Under the pieces are notes generated by a model. It saw only the letters and a list, made by a program, of their open reading frames with translations. It was not told the origin of the DNA and did no database searches. Shown piece by piece: positions 35,452 to 43,573 of a DNA stretch of 64,000 bases (positions are counted from its first letter, which is position 1; each line of letters starts with the position of its first letter). The stretch is from Amycolatopsis regifaucium. GTDB taxonomy: Bacteria > Actinomycetota > Actinomycetes > Mycobacteriales > Pseudonocardiaceae. The stretch is taken from positions 1 through 64,000 of the forward strand of contig NZ_LQCI01000003.1 in the NCBI RefSeq assembly GCF_001613935.1, written 5' to 3'. The position numbers were made by a program, and so were the translations under genes.

Positions 35452-36726
35452 GTGACGGCAACAGCAGACCCTCGTTCGGCGATCGACGCGGTGTGGCGGA
35501 TCGAATCGGCCCGCCTCATCGCCGGCCTCGCGCGGATGACGCGCGACGTCGGCCTCGCGGAGGAACTGGCGCAGGACGCGCTGGTCGCCGCGCTCGAACA
35601 GTGGCCTGAGTCGGGCGTCCCGAGGAATCCGGGCGCCTGGCTCATGACCACGGCCAAACGCCGAGCCGTCGACACCTTCCGCCGCAACGAGCGGTACGAG
35701 CGGAAACTCGGCGAGATCGGCCGCGAGCAGGAGTTCGAGGAGGAGCCGGACTTCACCGCGGGCCTCGACGACCATATCGAGGACGATCTGCTGCGGCTGG
35801 TGTTCACCGCCTGCCACCCGGTGCTCTCGACCGAGGCCAGGGTGGCGCTCACGCTGAAGATGATCGGCGGGCTGCAGACGCACGAGATCGCGCGGGCGTT
35901 CCTGGCCAAGGAAACCGCCATCGCGCAACGGATCGTCCGGGCGAAGAAGACGCTCGGGGACGCCAAGGTGCCGTTCGAGGTGCCGGAGGGGGCCGACCGG
36001 GTCGCGCGCCTGGAGTCGGTGCTCGAAGTGATCTACCTGATCTTCAACGAGGGATATTCGGCGACGGCCGGTGAGGATTGGATGCGGCCGGGGTTGTGCG
36101 AGGAGGCACTGCGGCTCGGCCGGATCTTGGCCGGCCTCATGCCGACGGAACCGGAGGTGCACGGGCTCGTCGCGTTGATGGAGATCCAGGCTTCGCGGTC
36201 CGCCGCCCGGATCGGGCCGAACGGTGAACCCGTACTGCTCATGGACCAGGACCGCGCCAAATGGGACAGGCTCCTGATCGGCCGCGGCCTCGCCGCGCTG
36301 GAACTCGCCGAGTCGCTGACGAATGGCGCTTTCGGTGTCTACGCGGCACAGGCCGCCATCGCCGCCTGTCACGCACGGGCGCGCACAGGCGAGGAGACCG
36401 ATTGGGGACGCATCGCGGTCCTGTACGAAGGACTCGGGAAGCTGAACCCGTCACCGGTGATCGAACTGAACCGGGCCGTGGCGCTGTCGATGGCCTTCGG
36501 GCCGGAGGCCGGACTCGTGGTCGTCGACAAGCTGACGTCGGAGCCCGCGCTGAAGTCGTATCACCTGCTGCCGAGTGTGCGCGGCGATTTCCTGGCGAAG
36601 CTCGGCCGTCTCGACGAGGCCCGCGTCGAGTTCGAGCGGGCGGCGGAGATGACCGGAAACGACGCGGAACGCACGCTGCTGCTCAACCGCGCGGCCGAAT
36701 GCGCCGCCGGCACCGACCGCGGTTAG
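35452..36726 (+). CDS. ECF42-type sigma factor with C-terminal TPR-like extension
   Basis: 424 residues with GTG at 35452 preferred (TTG at 35443 is possible). Sigma region 2 (residues about 10-80, ELAQDALVAALEQWP, MTTAKRRAVDTFRR), region 4 (about 110-165, FTACHPVLSTEARVALTLKM, HEIARAFLAKETAIAQRI), then about 230 residues of helical repeats with LYEGLGKLNPSPVIELNRAV and the HLLPSVRGDFLAKLGRLDEA end. This is the ECF42 architecture, in which the extension replaces an anti-sigma factor in activity control. Paired with the DGPF gene upstream. The stop codon lies inside a conserved hairpin element. Confidence 0.93.
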   Translation: MTATADPRSAIDAVWRIESARLIAGLARMTRDVGLAEELAQDALVAALEQWPESGVPRNPGAWLMTTAKRRAVDTFRRNERYERKLGEIGREQEFEEEPDFTAGLDDHIEDDLLRLVFTACHPVLSTEARVALTLKMIGGLQTHEIARAFLAKETAIAQRIVRAKKTLGDAKVPFEVPEGADRVARLESVLEVIYLIFNEGYSATAGEDWMRPGLCEEALRLGRILAGLMPTEPEVHGLVALMEIQASRSAARIGPNGEPVLLMDQDRAKWDRLLIGRGLAALELAESLTNGAFGVYAAQAAIAACHARARTGEETDWGRIAVLYEGLGKLNPSPVIELNRAVALSMAFGPEAGLVVVDKLTSEPALKSYHLLPSVRGDFLAKLGRLDEARVEFERAAEMTGNDAERTLLLNRAAECAAGTDRG

Positions 36727-36781
36727 TCCTCTGAACGCGGTACTTGCGCGTGCAACTACCGCATTCAGAGGACGAAACGCG
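36718..36781. repeat. hairpin family A, copy 1
   Basis: Arms 36718-36742 and 36757-36781 (22 of 25 paired) with a 14-nt loop that itself contains TTGC/GCAA. It starts inside the ECF42 coding end, supplies its TAG stop and ends just before the convergent stop codon at 36782. Related copies lie at 48915-48978 and 55738-55801. A bidirectional terminator is the simplest reading. Confidence 0.85.
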
Positions 36782-37222
36782 TCAGGCGGGGGTGGGGCGC
36801 AGGGTGGTGAGCGCCCGGTGCTGACCCAGCCGGACGGCCTGGACGGAGCAGCCGAGTGCCAGCGCGGTGTCGTCGGTGGAAAGCCCCACGAGCGACCGCA
36901 GCACCATGATCTCGCGCTGCTGCCCGGGCAGTACCGAAAGCGGATTCGGCAGTTCGGCGGCCGTCCGGTGGAAGTCGTCGACCAGGTCGCGCGTGACGTT
37001 GTAGGCGAACGTGAGCAGCGTGGTCGCCGCGGCCGCGCCGGCGAGGATCTCGCGGCAGCTGTTCATCGCGACGGCGTCCGCGGTCTCGTAGCTACCCGCC
37101 CGCCGTCCGATCCGCGCCCGGCAGTAGCGCACGACAAGGACGCGGACCGCGTCGATGAGTTTCGAGGCTGTCTCCATCCGCCCGTCGGCCTCCTCCAAGC
37201 GCCGCGAACCGTGTACTCGCAT
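36782..37222 (-). CDS. short degenerate sigma-70-like protein
   Basis: 146 residues from ATG at 37222 (GGGAG upstream). Similar in layout to SigD-like factors: VLVVRYCRARIGRRAGSYET corresponds to region 2.1, TFAYNVTRDLVDDFHRTAAE to 2.3, and LPGQQREIMVLRSLVGLSTD, then DTALALGCSVQAVRLGQHRAL, to region 4. The canonical D-x-A-Q-E-V-C segment is replaced by ADAVAMNSCREI, and the linker between regions is almost absent. It may be a reduced functional factor or a decaying gene. It resembles the sigma factor at 31900-32526. Confidence 0.75.
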   Translation of the reverse strand: MRVHGSRRLEEADGRMETASKLIDAVRVLVVRYCRARIGRRAGSYETADAVAMNSCREILAGAAAATTLLTFAYNVTRDLVDDFHRTAAELPNPLSVLPGQQREIMVLRSLVGLSTDDTALALGCSVQAVRLGQHRALTTLRPTPA

Positions 37223-37311
37223 CGGCTCCCTCTCCCACCTTTCAGATGAACACGCCGAAGGGGGCGGGAGGTACGGTCTTTTTGCCCACACCGGAGGTGT
37301 CAGGAGGCGGT

Positions 37312-38184
37312 TCAGGCCTCGATGAAGACGATCCGCTCCGGTTCGACCGTCAGGTTCACCGTCTGTCGCTTCACGCTCACCAAGGTCTCGAATTCCGTGG
37401 CGTGCCCGTCCGGCACGGTGAACAGCCGGTCGTCGCGGGAATCGAGGAAGTCGGAGAACCCGCTCAGGGAGACCCCGCCGCTCTCGTCGAGCGCGAGGTA
37501 GTCGACGAGCCTGCGGAACAGTTTCGGCAGGATCACCAGTTCGTCGGCGAGTTGCCGCCGGGAGGAGAGTTTGAACCCGGAGTTCGTGACGTCCCGCGGC
37601 CACAGCCCGAGCCCGGCTTGGCGTGCCTTGCCCGCGGCTTCGGCCAACGCGTCACGGAGATCGGGGTAGAGCAGCGAATAGAACGTCGGATAGGCGAGGC
37701 CGCCGGCGACCTGCCGGTAGTTGGCGGAGTTCTTCAGCGTTTTGACGTCGAGATGGACGCGGGAAAGGTCCGCCGACCTTCCCGGCCGTTGTCCGGGAAA
37801 GGCGAACGCCACGGCTCGTCCGTATTTGTCCGCGAATCGCGTCAGTATGTGGCCGGGTACCTTGATCGGGGTCGACGAAGTGACCGTGCCCCGTTCATCG
37901 CGTTCCACCGTTTTGAACCCGAGTGCTTTCAGCAGGTTCGCCGCGGCGGCATCGGCGAATTCGGCGGGCTGATGCCACCTCCCGCCGGTTCCCCTGGCCT
38001 GGTAATGCGTTTCGAGCGCGTCGATCGCGTCGAGCCGCAACTGCATCCCGCCCCGGGAATTGAGCCGGACCTTGAGGCCCGCTTTCTTGGTCGCCTGGGG
38101 ATCTTCGGGATAGAAGCGCACCGAATCGCCGTCCGGTGCGGCTCCGGCAAGCTGGAACGTACCTTTGATCAGCGTCATGGGCAT
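37312..38184 (-). CDS. SNase-like (thermonuclease fold) protein
   Basis: About 290 residues; start unclear (ATG at 38184, 38178 or 38229, none with a strong ribosome binding site). N-terminal GTFQLAGAAPDGDSVRFYPE, then QLRLDAIDALETHY, YGRAVAFAFPG and EAAGKARQAGLGLWPRDV follow the order of staphylococcal-nuclease-like domains, with an extra C-terminal beta-rich part ending VEPERIVFIEA. Whether the catalytic Arg and Glu are kept cannot be told with confidence. No signal peptide, so cytoplasmic. Confidence 0.75.
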   Translation of the reverse strand: MPMTLIKGTFQLAGAAPDGDSVRFYPEDPQATKKAGLKVRLNSRGGMQLRLDAIDALETHYQARGTGGRWHQPAEFADAAAANLLKALGFKTVERDERGTVTSSTPIKVPGHILTRFADKYGRAVAFAFPGQRPGRSADLSRVHLDVKTLKNSANYRQVAGGLAYPTFYSLLYPDLRDALAEAAGKARQAGLGLWPRDVTNSGFKLSSRRQLADELVILPKLFRRLVDYLALDESGGVSLSGFSDFLDSRDDRLFTVPDGHATEFETLVSVKRQTVNLTVEPERIVFIEA

Positions 38185-38277
38185 GGGACAACGGTAGTTC
38201 CCGTTCCGGTGAACGAACCCTGTGTTCATCCATCCAGAGCAGTGGCCGGTAAAGGTCGCGTGACCATTGTGGATAGT

Positions 38278-38331
38278 CTCGTGAGTGATAACGACGACGG
38301 TGAGAACCGAGGATGTGCGCTGGCGCGCACA
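38278..38331. repeat. partial hairpin-family B sequence and small hairpin
   Basis: TCTCGTGAGTGATAACGACG near 38278 resembles the left arm of the family B hairpins at 13590 and 62478, but no matching right arm follows. Next to it TGTGCGC (38314-38320) pairs with GCGCACA (38325-38331). It looks like a decayed copy placed after the IclR stop codon. Confidence 0.4.
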
Positions 38332-38406
38332 AGCGCGGTGATCAAGCGCCAGCGCCGCGGACAGCCAGACCCCGCCGGCGGGCTGGTAGTCCTGAGTCGG
38401 TCCACA

Positions 38407-39189
38407 TCAGCCCCGTTGCGCCCGCACGTAACCGAGGCGGAGGGAAAGCGCGGCGGCCGTACCCGCCACGGTGGCGCCGAGTTCGTCGGTCCGGCGGAGC
38501 ACGCGGCCCGCCGGGCCCGCGACGCTGATCGCCGCGATCGGCCGTCCGGTGTGGTCGCGGACGGCGGCGGCGACGCAGCCGACGTCCGGTTCGTTCTCGA
38601 CCTCGTCGACGGCCCAGCCGCGACGGCTCGTCCTGGCGAGGTCGTCGAGCAGCCTGGCCGGATCGATGATCGTCTTGAGGGTGAGACTGTCGAGTTTCAT
38701 CCGGCGGATGCGTTCGAGCCGGTCCTGTTCGGGCAGTGCCGCCAGCCACGCCTTGCCCAGCGACGTCGCGTGCTGCGGACGGCGGGTGCCGAGACGGCAG
38801 GCCAGGGTGACGGCGTTGGCGCTGCGTTCGGTGGCGACGTAGACCATCGTGTCGTTGTCCGGGACGGCGAGATAGGTCGTCTCCCCGCTCCGTTCGGCGA
38901 GCGACGCGAGATAACGCGGTGCGCAGCGGTGGAGATCGGTCGCCGCCATCGCGCGGGCGCCGAGTTCGACCAGCCGGGTGCCGAGCCGCACGCGGCCGGT
39001 GGCGCGATCGGCTTCGAGGTATTCGAGGTTCTTGAGGGTGCCGACGATGCGGTAGGCGGCGCTCCGGGAGAGACCCAGTTGCCTGGCGATCGCGTTGGTG
39101 GAAATTTCCTGGTTCTTGCCGACGTGCTCGAGCACCGCGAGTCCGCGCTCGAGTGTGCCACTGGAATCCAGGCCGCGTGGTGTACCCAC
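38407..39189 (-). CDS. IclR-family regulator
   Basis: 260 residues from GTG at 39189 with GGAGGG upstream. Helix-turn-helix (LERGLAVLEHVGKNQEISTN, then LGLSRSAAYRIVGTLKNLEYL) and the IclR effector domain (VAYVATERSANAVTLACRLG-type core, ATSLGKAWLAALP, GWAVDEVENEPDVGCVAAAV). IclR proteins commonly control aromatic catabolism, and the hydratase/decarboxylase genes 1.4 kb away are possible targets. A TCCGCTAAGCGGA palindrome just upstream is a likely self-operator. Confidence 0.92.
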   Translation of the reverse strand: MGTPRGLDSSGTLERGLAVLEHVGKNQEISTNAIARQLGLSRSAAYRIVGTLKNLEYLEADRATGRVRLGTRLVELGARAMAATDLHRCAPRYLASLAERSGETTYLAVPDNDTMVYVATERSANAVTLACRLGTRRPQHATSLGKAWLAALPEQDRLERIRRMKLDSLTLKTIIDPARLLDDLARTSRRGWAVDEVENEPDVGCVAAAVRDHTGRPIAAISVAGPAGRVLRRTDELGATVAGTAAALSLRLGYVRAQRG

Positions 39190-39232
39190 TTCGCCCTCCG
39201 TTGGACCGGGGTACCGATGGCCGGTACCTGTT

Positions 39233-39245
39233 TCCGCTAAGCGGA
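39233..39245. promoter_or_regulatory. palindromic operator upstream of iclR-type gene
   Basis: TCCGC-TAA-GCGGA, a perfect 5-3-5 palindrome extended by T and A-rich flanks, lies 44 bp upstream of the IclR start. Its size fits IclR-family operators. GGTACC occurs twice close by (GGGGTACCGATGGCCGGTACC). Confidence 0.5.
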
Positions 39246-39421
39246 TTCGGACGTTAACAGCTTGGTCCACCCTTGGGAAGGTTTCTTAACAAACTGGCGG
39301 CTGGACAAGTTTCCCCAGCTCGTGGCGTTCCTGTCAAGATCACCGGATCGGCCCAATCCGTTCGGCGGTTCCGACTCGGCGTATGACTTCAGGGGTCATT
39401 TTCCTGTCACGGACATGAAAG

Positions 39422-39451
39422 AACCCTCGCCGGGAAATCACGGCGAGGGTT
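39422..39451 (-). terminator. terminator after the CoA-binding protein gene
   Basis: AACCCTCGCCG at 39422-39432 pairs perfectly with CGGCGAGGGTT at 39441-39451. On the minus strand it is followed by TCTTTCATG, a T-rich exit. It lies 18 bp past the stop codon at 39469. Confidence 0.85.
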
Positions 39452-39468
39452 CGGGCAGGAGTTCGTTT

Positions 39469-39876
39469 CTAACCCGCGGACAGGTCGGCGACCGCGCGGA
39501 CGACCGCCGTGCAGCGATCTTCGACGTAGTCCAAGCCGCCTTCTTCGGCGATCCGGCGCGACTCGGCGGAGACGATGCCCTGCTGCAGCCAGAGTGCTTT
39601 CGCGCCGATCGCGACGGCCTGTTCGGCGATCGGCGGGGTGTCCGCAGACGGGCGGAAGACGTCGACGAGGTCGACCGGCTCCGGGATGTCGGTGAGCGAG
39701 CGGTAGACCTTCTCGCCAAGCAGTTCGTCGGCCGACGGATGGACGGGGATGATCCGGAACCCGTGTGCCTGCAGCACGGCGGCGACCCCGTGCGAGGCCT
39801 TGGCCGGATCACGGCTCAGCCCCACGACGGCGATCGTCTTCGATCCGGCGAGGATCTCGGTGGCGCGATCGGTCAT
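39469..39876 (-). CDS. CoA-binding (YccU-like) protein
   Basis: 135 residues from ATG at 39876 (39891 also possible). Rossmann-like CoA-binding domain: KTIAVVGLSRDPAKASHGVA, FRIIPVHPSADELLGEKVYR, DLVDVFRPSADTPPIAEQAV and AKALWLQQGIVS. The family binds coenzyme A or ADP-related ligands; its role in the cell is unknown. It follows the hypothetical gene at 39911 by about 35 bp and ends in a clear terminator. Confidence 0.88.
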   Translation of the reverse strand: MTDRATEILAGSKTIAVVGLSRDPAKASHGVAAVLQAHGFRIIPVHPSADELLGEKVYRSLTDIPEPVDLVDVFRPSADTPPIAEQAVAIGAKALWLQQGIVSAESRRIAEEGGLDYVEDRCTAVVRAVADLSAG

Positions 39877-39910
39877 ACCGGGTTCAACCATCGCGTCCGC
39901 GTGGGAATTC

Positions 39911-40483
39911 CTAGAGTTTCCAGAGCCGCAGGCCACGAACCCGGTACACCGGCCAGACGACGTGCCAGGCGCGTCGCCGCAGGAAGGCCGCCGAGCAGGT
40001 CAGGACGTTGCGCGCGGATGTCGTCGCGACATCGTGACGATCCGGCCAGGTCTCGCCGTGCCGTCCGGCGGCGATCCGGAAGACGTTGACCAGTCCCCGG
40101 CCCTGCAAGTCGTACTTCGCGCCGGTGTCACCGGAATCCGGGGTGAGGGAAGCGATCTCCGGTCCGAACGCGGTCGAGGGCGCCGGCCCGGCGTCGGCGG
40201 GGAGGTCGCCGACCGTCGCCGAGATCCCCTTGCCGTAGAGGCGGCGGGTGTAGCGCGTGAGCAGCACCCGTTCCCACGGCGGCAGGACACGGCGGTGCTT
40301 GAGCAACGCCGAGCACTCCGCGTGCCCGATGGCGAAGACGTCGGTCAGCTCGTCGTAGGCATTGTGCGCCGTGGGCTCGTTGAGGTGCACGCGCACCTCG
40401 TACCGGATGCGCGCGGTCAGCTCGTCGAGCTCCTCGCGGCGGTCGATCCTGGCCTTCGCCCGGGAGAGGGACCAATCGGACAT
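39911..40483 (-). CDS. conserved hypothetical protein
   Basis: 190 residues, no family recognised. Mostly helical and basic at both ends: MSDWSLSRAKARIDRREELD, then a helical body (YDELTDVFAIGHAECSALLKH) and an Arg/Trp-rich end (RRRAWHVVWPVYRVRGLRLW). The Trp-rich tail could touch the membrane. No signal peptide. It probably forms a leftward operon with the CoA-binding gene. Divergent from the hydratase gene. Confidence 0.7.
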   Translation of the reverse strand: MSDWSLSRAKARIDRREELDELTARIRYEVRVHLNEPTAHNAYDELTDVFAIGHAECSALLKHRRVLPPWERVLLTRYTRRLYGKGISATVGDLPADAGPAPSTAFGPEIASLTPDSGDTGAKYDLQGRGLVNVFRIAAGRHGETWPDRHDVATTSARNVLTCSAAFLRRRAWHVVWPVYRVRGLRLWKL

Positions 40484-40613
40484 GGGTGCAGGCTAGGTGA
40501 TGATCGCGGTCGCACAAGACACTTTCGGCCTAATCTCCTCGTACCGGCCAGTGGAACGGGCGTCTTGTGCCGGTCAAGGTGAGGAGGCAGAGTTCGGCTG
40601 TCGGAAGGAGCCC

Positions 40614-41411
40614 ATGGACGCCAGCACGCTGCAGGAGGCCGCGGCCGCGCTGCTCAGCGCGTACGAGACCGGCAAGCCGATCGCGCCCCTGATCGAGACG
40701 TATCCCGCGGCGACGTTGGAGGACGCGTACCGCATCCAGCAGCGGCTCGTCCGTCACTGGGCCGAACGCGGCGACGGCGTGCGCGGGCACAAGGTGGGCC
40801 TCGCCTCCGCCGCCATGCAGCGGCAGATGGGCGTCGACCAGCCCGACTACGGCCACCTGACCGCCTCGATGTTCCACCTCGAGCATCAGCCCATCCCGAT
40901 CGGCGGTTACCTGCAGCCGAAGATCGAACCGGAGATCGCGTTCGTGCTCGGTTCGCGGTTGCGCGGCCCCGGCGTCACGGTGGCGGACGCGCTGCGAGCG
41001 GTCGACTTCGTGGTGCCCGCACTGGAGATCGTGGATTCCCGCATCCAGGACTGGAAGATCAGCATCGTCGACACCATCGCGGACAACGCCTCCTCCGGCG
41101 GTGTCGTCCTCGGCAGCAGGCCGACCGCGATCGGCGACATCGATCTGCGGCTGGTGGGCTGTGTCCTGCACCGGAACGGCGCGATCGCGGCCACCGGCGC
41201 CGGTGGCGCGGTACTCGGTTCGCCGGTGAACGCGCTGGTGTGGCTCGCGAACACGGTCGGACCGCTCGGTGTCGCACTGGAACCGGGTCACGTCGTGCTG
41301 CCGGGTTCGATGACGCGCGCGATTCCGGTGAGCCCTGGCGACACCGTCGTCGCGACGATGGCGGGGCTCGGCAGTGTCACCGCGAAGTTCTCCGGGGAGG
41401 AACGGCCGTGA
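40614..41411 (+). CDS. 2-oxopent-4-enoate hydratase-like enzyme (MhpD/DmpE type)
   Basis: 265 residues from ATG at 40614 with GGAAGGAG upstream. Fumarylacetoacetase-like fold: RGHKVGLASAAMQRQMGVDQ, the metal site IEPEIAFVLGSRL (Glu-x-Glu), VVPALEIVDSRIQDW and IADNASSGGVVLG. The enzyme hydrates 2-hydroxypentadienoate in the lower meta-cleavage pathway. Coupled to the next gene by a GTGA overlap. Aldolase and acylating dehydrogenase genes are not adjacent. Confidence 0.88.
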   Translation: MDASTLQEAAAALLSAYETGKPIAPLIETYPAATLEDAYRIQQRLVRHWAERGDGVRGHKVGLASAAMQRQMGVDQPDYGHLTASMFHLEHQPIPIGGYLQPKIEPEIAFVLGSRLRGPGVTVADALRAVDFVVPALEIVDSRIQDWKISIVDTIADNASSGGVVLGSRPTAIGDIDLRLVGCVLHRNGAIAATGAGGAVLGSPVNALVWLANTVGPLGVALEPGHVVLPGSMTRAIPVSPGDTVVATMAGLGSVTAKFSGEERP

Positions 41412-42169
41412 GCCTTGGTGTGCGGGAGGCGGCGGAAGCGCTGCTGTCCGGGGAAGAACGCGAGCCGCTGACGGACTCGTGGCCCGCTTTGGACGTCGAT
41501 ACCGCTTACGCGATCCAGGACGAGGCGTTGCGGCTTCGGCGAGCTCGCGGCGAGACCGTGGTCGGCGTCAAGCTGGGCCTGACCTCGCGCGTGATGCAGC
41601 GACGGATGGGCATCGACTCGCCGTTGCTCGCGTGGCTGACCGACGCGATGGTCCTCCCCGCCGGCGTCCCGGTGCCCTCGCTGATCCACCCGCGCGCGGA
41701 GCCCGAACTGGTTTTCGTGCTGGGGAAACGACTCGCGGGCCCCGGCGTGACCGCGGCGACCGCGATGGCGGCGGTGGACCGGGTCCACGGCGGCATCGAG
41801 ATCGTCGACAGCCGCTACCGTGACTACCGGGGCAAACTGCCGGACGCCGTGGCGGACAACGGTTTCTCCGCGTATTTCACCCTGGGCCCGGTCGGTGCCG
41901 AGCCGTCCGCGCTGGATCTTTCGCTGGAGGCGGCGCTTTTGGAGGTCGACGGCGCCATCGTCGACACCGCCACCGGTGCCGCCGTCCAGGGCCATCCGGC
42001 GGAGGCCTTGGCACTGGCGGCCAACATCCTCGGCGCCCGCGGCCTCGCGCTGGAGCCGGGCTGGCTCGTCCTCACCGGCGGGATGACGGACGCCGTCGAC
42101 CTGCGCCCGGGTTCACGGGTGGCCGCGCACTTCTCGCAGCTGGGTTCGATCACGCTCGCCGGGTCTTGA
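41408..42169 (+). CDS. 4-oxalocrotonate decarboxylase-like enzyme (DmpH type)
   Basis: 253 residues from GTG at 41408. Homologous to the preceding gene: VGVKLGLTSRVMQRRMGIDS, PRAEPELVFVLGKRL, VDSRYRDYRGKLPDAVADNG. Paired members of this family form a complex in which the decarboxylase hands its product to the hydratase, so the coupled gene order makes sense. The substrate would be 2-oxohex-3-enedioate from a catechol meta-cleavage route. It overlaps the convergent hydrolase gene by 20 bp. Confidence 0.85.
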   Translation: MSLGVREAAEALLSGEEREPLTDSWPALDVDTAYAIQDEALRLRRARGETVVGVKLGLTSRVMQRRMGIDSPLLAWLTDAMVLPAGVPVPSLIHPRAEPELVFVLGKRLAGPGVTAATAMAAVDRVHGGIEIVDSRYRDYRGKLPDAVADNGFSAYFTLGPVGAEPSALDLSLEAALLEVDGAIVDTATGAAVQGHPAEALALAANILGARGLALEPGWLVLTGGMTDAVDLRPGSRVAAHFSQLGSITLAGS

Positions 42170-43034
42170 CCTCGGCACGGTCCGCTGTCCGGACGAGGCC
42201 GCGCACGAGCCGGGGCCAGATCGCGTGCGGAAGGTCGTGCCCCATCCCGGGGACGATGTCCAATTCGGACTCCCGCAGCGCGCGAGCCGTCGCCCTGCCG
42301 CCGGAAACGTGCACGAGCGGATCCTGCGAACCGTGCACGACGAGGGCGGGCACCTGGACCTTCCGCAGGGCGCGGAACCGATCCCGGCTCGACAAGATCG
42401 CCGCCAGCTGGCGCGCGGTGCCGCCGGGGTTGACGCCACGATCGAAGGAGCGTTCCGCGCGCTCCCGCATTCGGGCCTCGTCGAAGGGATAACCGGGCGA
42501 GCCGATGACCCGGAACGTGCGCAGCAGGTAGTCGACGTACCGCTCGCGATTACGCGGCGGTGCCGAAAGCAGCATCGTCATGGCCTTGGCGCTCGGCCGT
42601 CCGACGAACCGGTTGCCGGTGGTCGACATGATGGACGTCAGCGAGCGCACGCGCGCCGGATGTTCGATGGCCAGGGTCTGCGCGACCATTCCGCCCATCG
42701 AAGCGCCGACGACGTGCGCGCTTTCGATGCCGAGTTCGTCGAGCAGCGCGGCGGCGTCGTCAGCCATGTCCTTCAGCGAGTACGGCGCCACGCGCAGGGT
42801 GTACGCCAGCGGCAGGTTCACCCGCCCCGACAGCCTGCTGGAGCGCCCGGCGTCCCGATTGTCGTAGCGGATGACGAAGAACCCCTTGGCCGCGAGGCTC
42901 TCGCAGAGTTCGTCGTCCCACCAGATCATCTGCGAGGCGAGGCCCATGATCATCAGCAGCGGCCTGCCGTCGGGGGATCCGAACGTCTCGTGGCACAGCT
43001 GGATGCCATTCACCTCGGCGATTGTCTCCGGCAT
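42150..43034 (-). CDS. alpha/beta hydrolase
   Basis: 294 residues. Oxyanion and nucleophile motifs PLLMIMGLASQMIWWDDELC and VVGASMGGMVAQ (Ser at about 112), acid in HGSQDPLVHVS and catalytic His in VPGMGHDLPHAIW. The overall pattern is that of the aclacinomycin methylesterase RdmC-like/ MhpC-like group. The substrate is unknown: a meta-cleavage product hydrolase role is conceivable because of the convergent hydratase/decarboxylase genes, though the gene is on the opposite strand. Confidence 0.88.
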   Translation of the reverse strand: MPETIAEVNGIQLCHETFGSPDGRPLLMIMGLASQMIWWDDELCESLAAKGFFVIRYDNRDAGRSSRLSGRVNLPLAYTLRVAPYSLKDMADDAAALLDELGIESAHVVGASMGGMVAQTLAIEHPARVRSLTSIMSTTGNRFVGRPSAKAMTMLLSAPPRNRERYVDYLLRTFRVIGSPGYPFDEARMRERAERSFDRGVNPGGTARQLAAILSSRDRFRALRKVQVPALVVHGSQDPLVHVSGGRATARALRESELDIVPGMGHDLPHAIWPRLVRGLVRTADRAEVKTRRA

Positions 43035-43067
43035 TCCGACAGTGTGACCGGTGACGGCCCAAAACGG

Positions 43068-43259
43068 CTAGGCGTCCTCGATGTGGACGGCCGCACTCTC
43101 CGGCCCGGCGGAACGCTGCCTGCCCGCGTAGTCGGCGACCTCGGTCGATTCGGTGTCCCACGGTTCACCGCCGTCGGGCGTCGTGAGCTGGACGGCTTCT
43201 TCGGACGCGTCCGCGGGGGCGGGGCCGTCTGCTGCTTCGCGCTCTTCTTGGTCGGACAC
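43068..43259 (-). CDS. small acidic protein, 63 aa
   Basis: GTG at 43259 with an excellent AGGAGG site 9 nt upstream, giving 63 residues rich in Asp, Glu and Ala (MSDQEEREAADGPAPADASE, EPWDTESTEVADYAGRQ). Probably disordered and cytoplasmic. No family recognised. The strong translation signal argues that it is real. It stands 34 bp upstream of the hydrolase gene and may share its transcript. Confidence 0.65.
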   Translation of the reverse strand: MSDQEEREAADGPAPADASEEAVQLTTPDGGEPWDTESTEVADYAGRQRSAGPESAAVHIEDA

Positions 43260-43369
43260 GGTTCCTCCTGGTGGATCGAGGTCTTCGCCGACGGGTTACC
43301 CGCTTCGCGCCCGGTTACTCACCGCGAAGCAGCGGGCTGCAGGGGGCGTGAGTGGCGAGAGGCATCGAC

Positions 43370-43406
43370 TGTGGATTTCGGGACGTTGGATGACCCGAAA
43401 TCCACA
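43370..43406. repeat. 13-bp perfect inverted repeat
   Basis: TGTGGATTTCGGG at 43370-43382 pairs with 43394-43406, loop of 11 nt. It lies about 110 bp upstream of the small acidic gene and far from any stop codon of a rightward gene, so it is not an obvious terminator. A CGTGAGTGGCGA motif at 43348 recalls the family B hairpins. Confidence 0.6.
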
Positions 43407-43573
43407 CAGTCCCGCGTGACCGGTCCACACACCCCTCACCCTGAGTGACAACTCAAGCTCTCATCAGCCCGACGCACATTCAGGCCTGAATCGCACACGG
43501 AGTTGCCTGGCGGCGTGCTTGTGGACGGTCAAGGGCGCACCGTGTCTCAGCGGGGAGTGCTGGACTGCAACCA

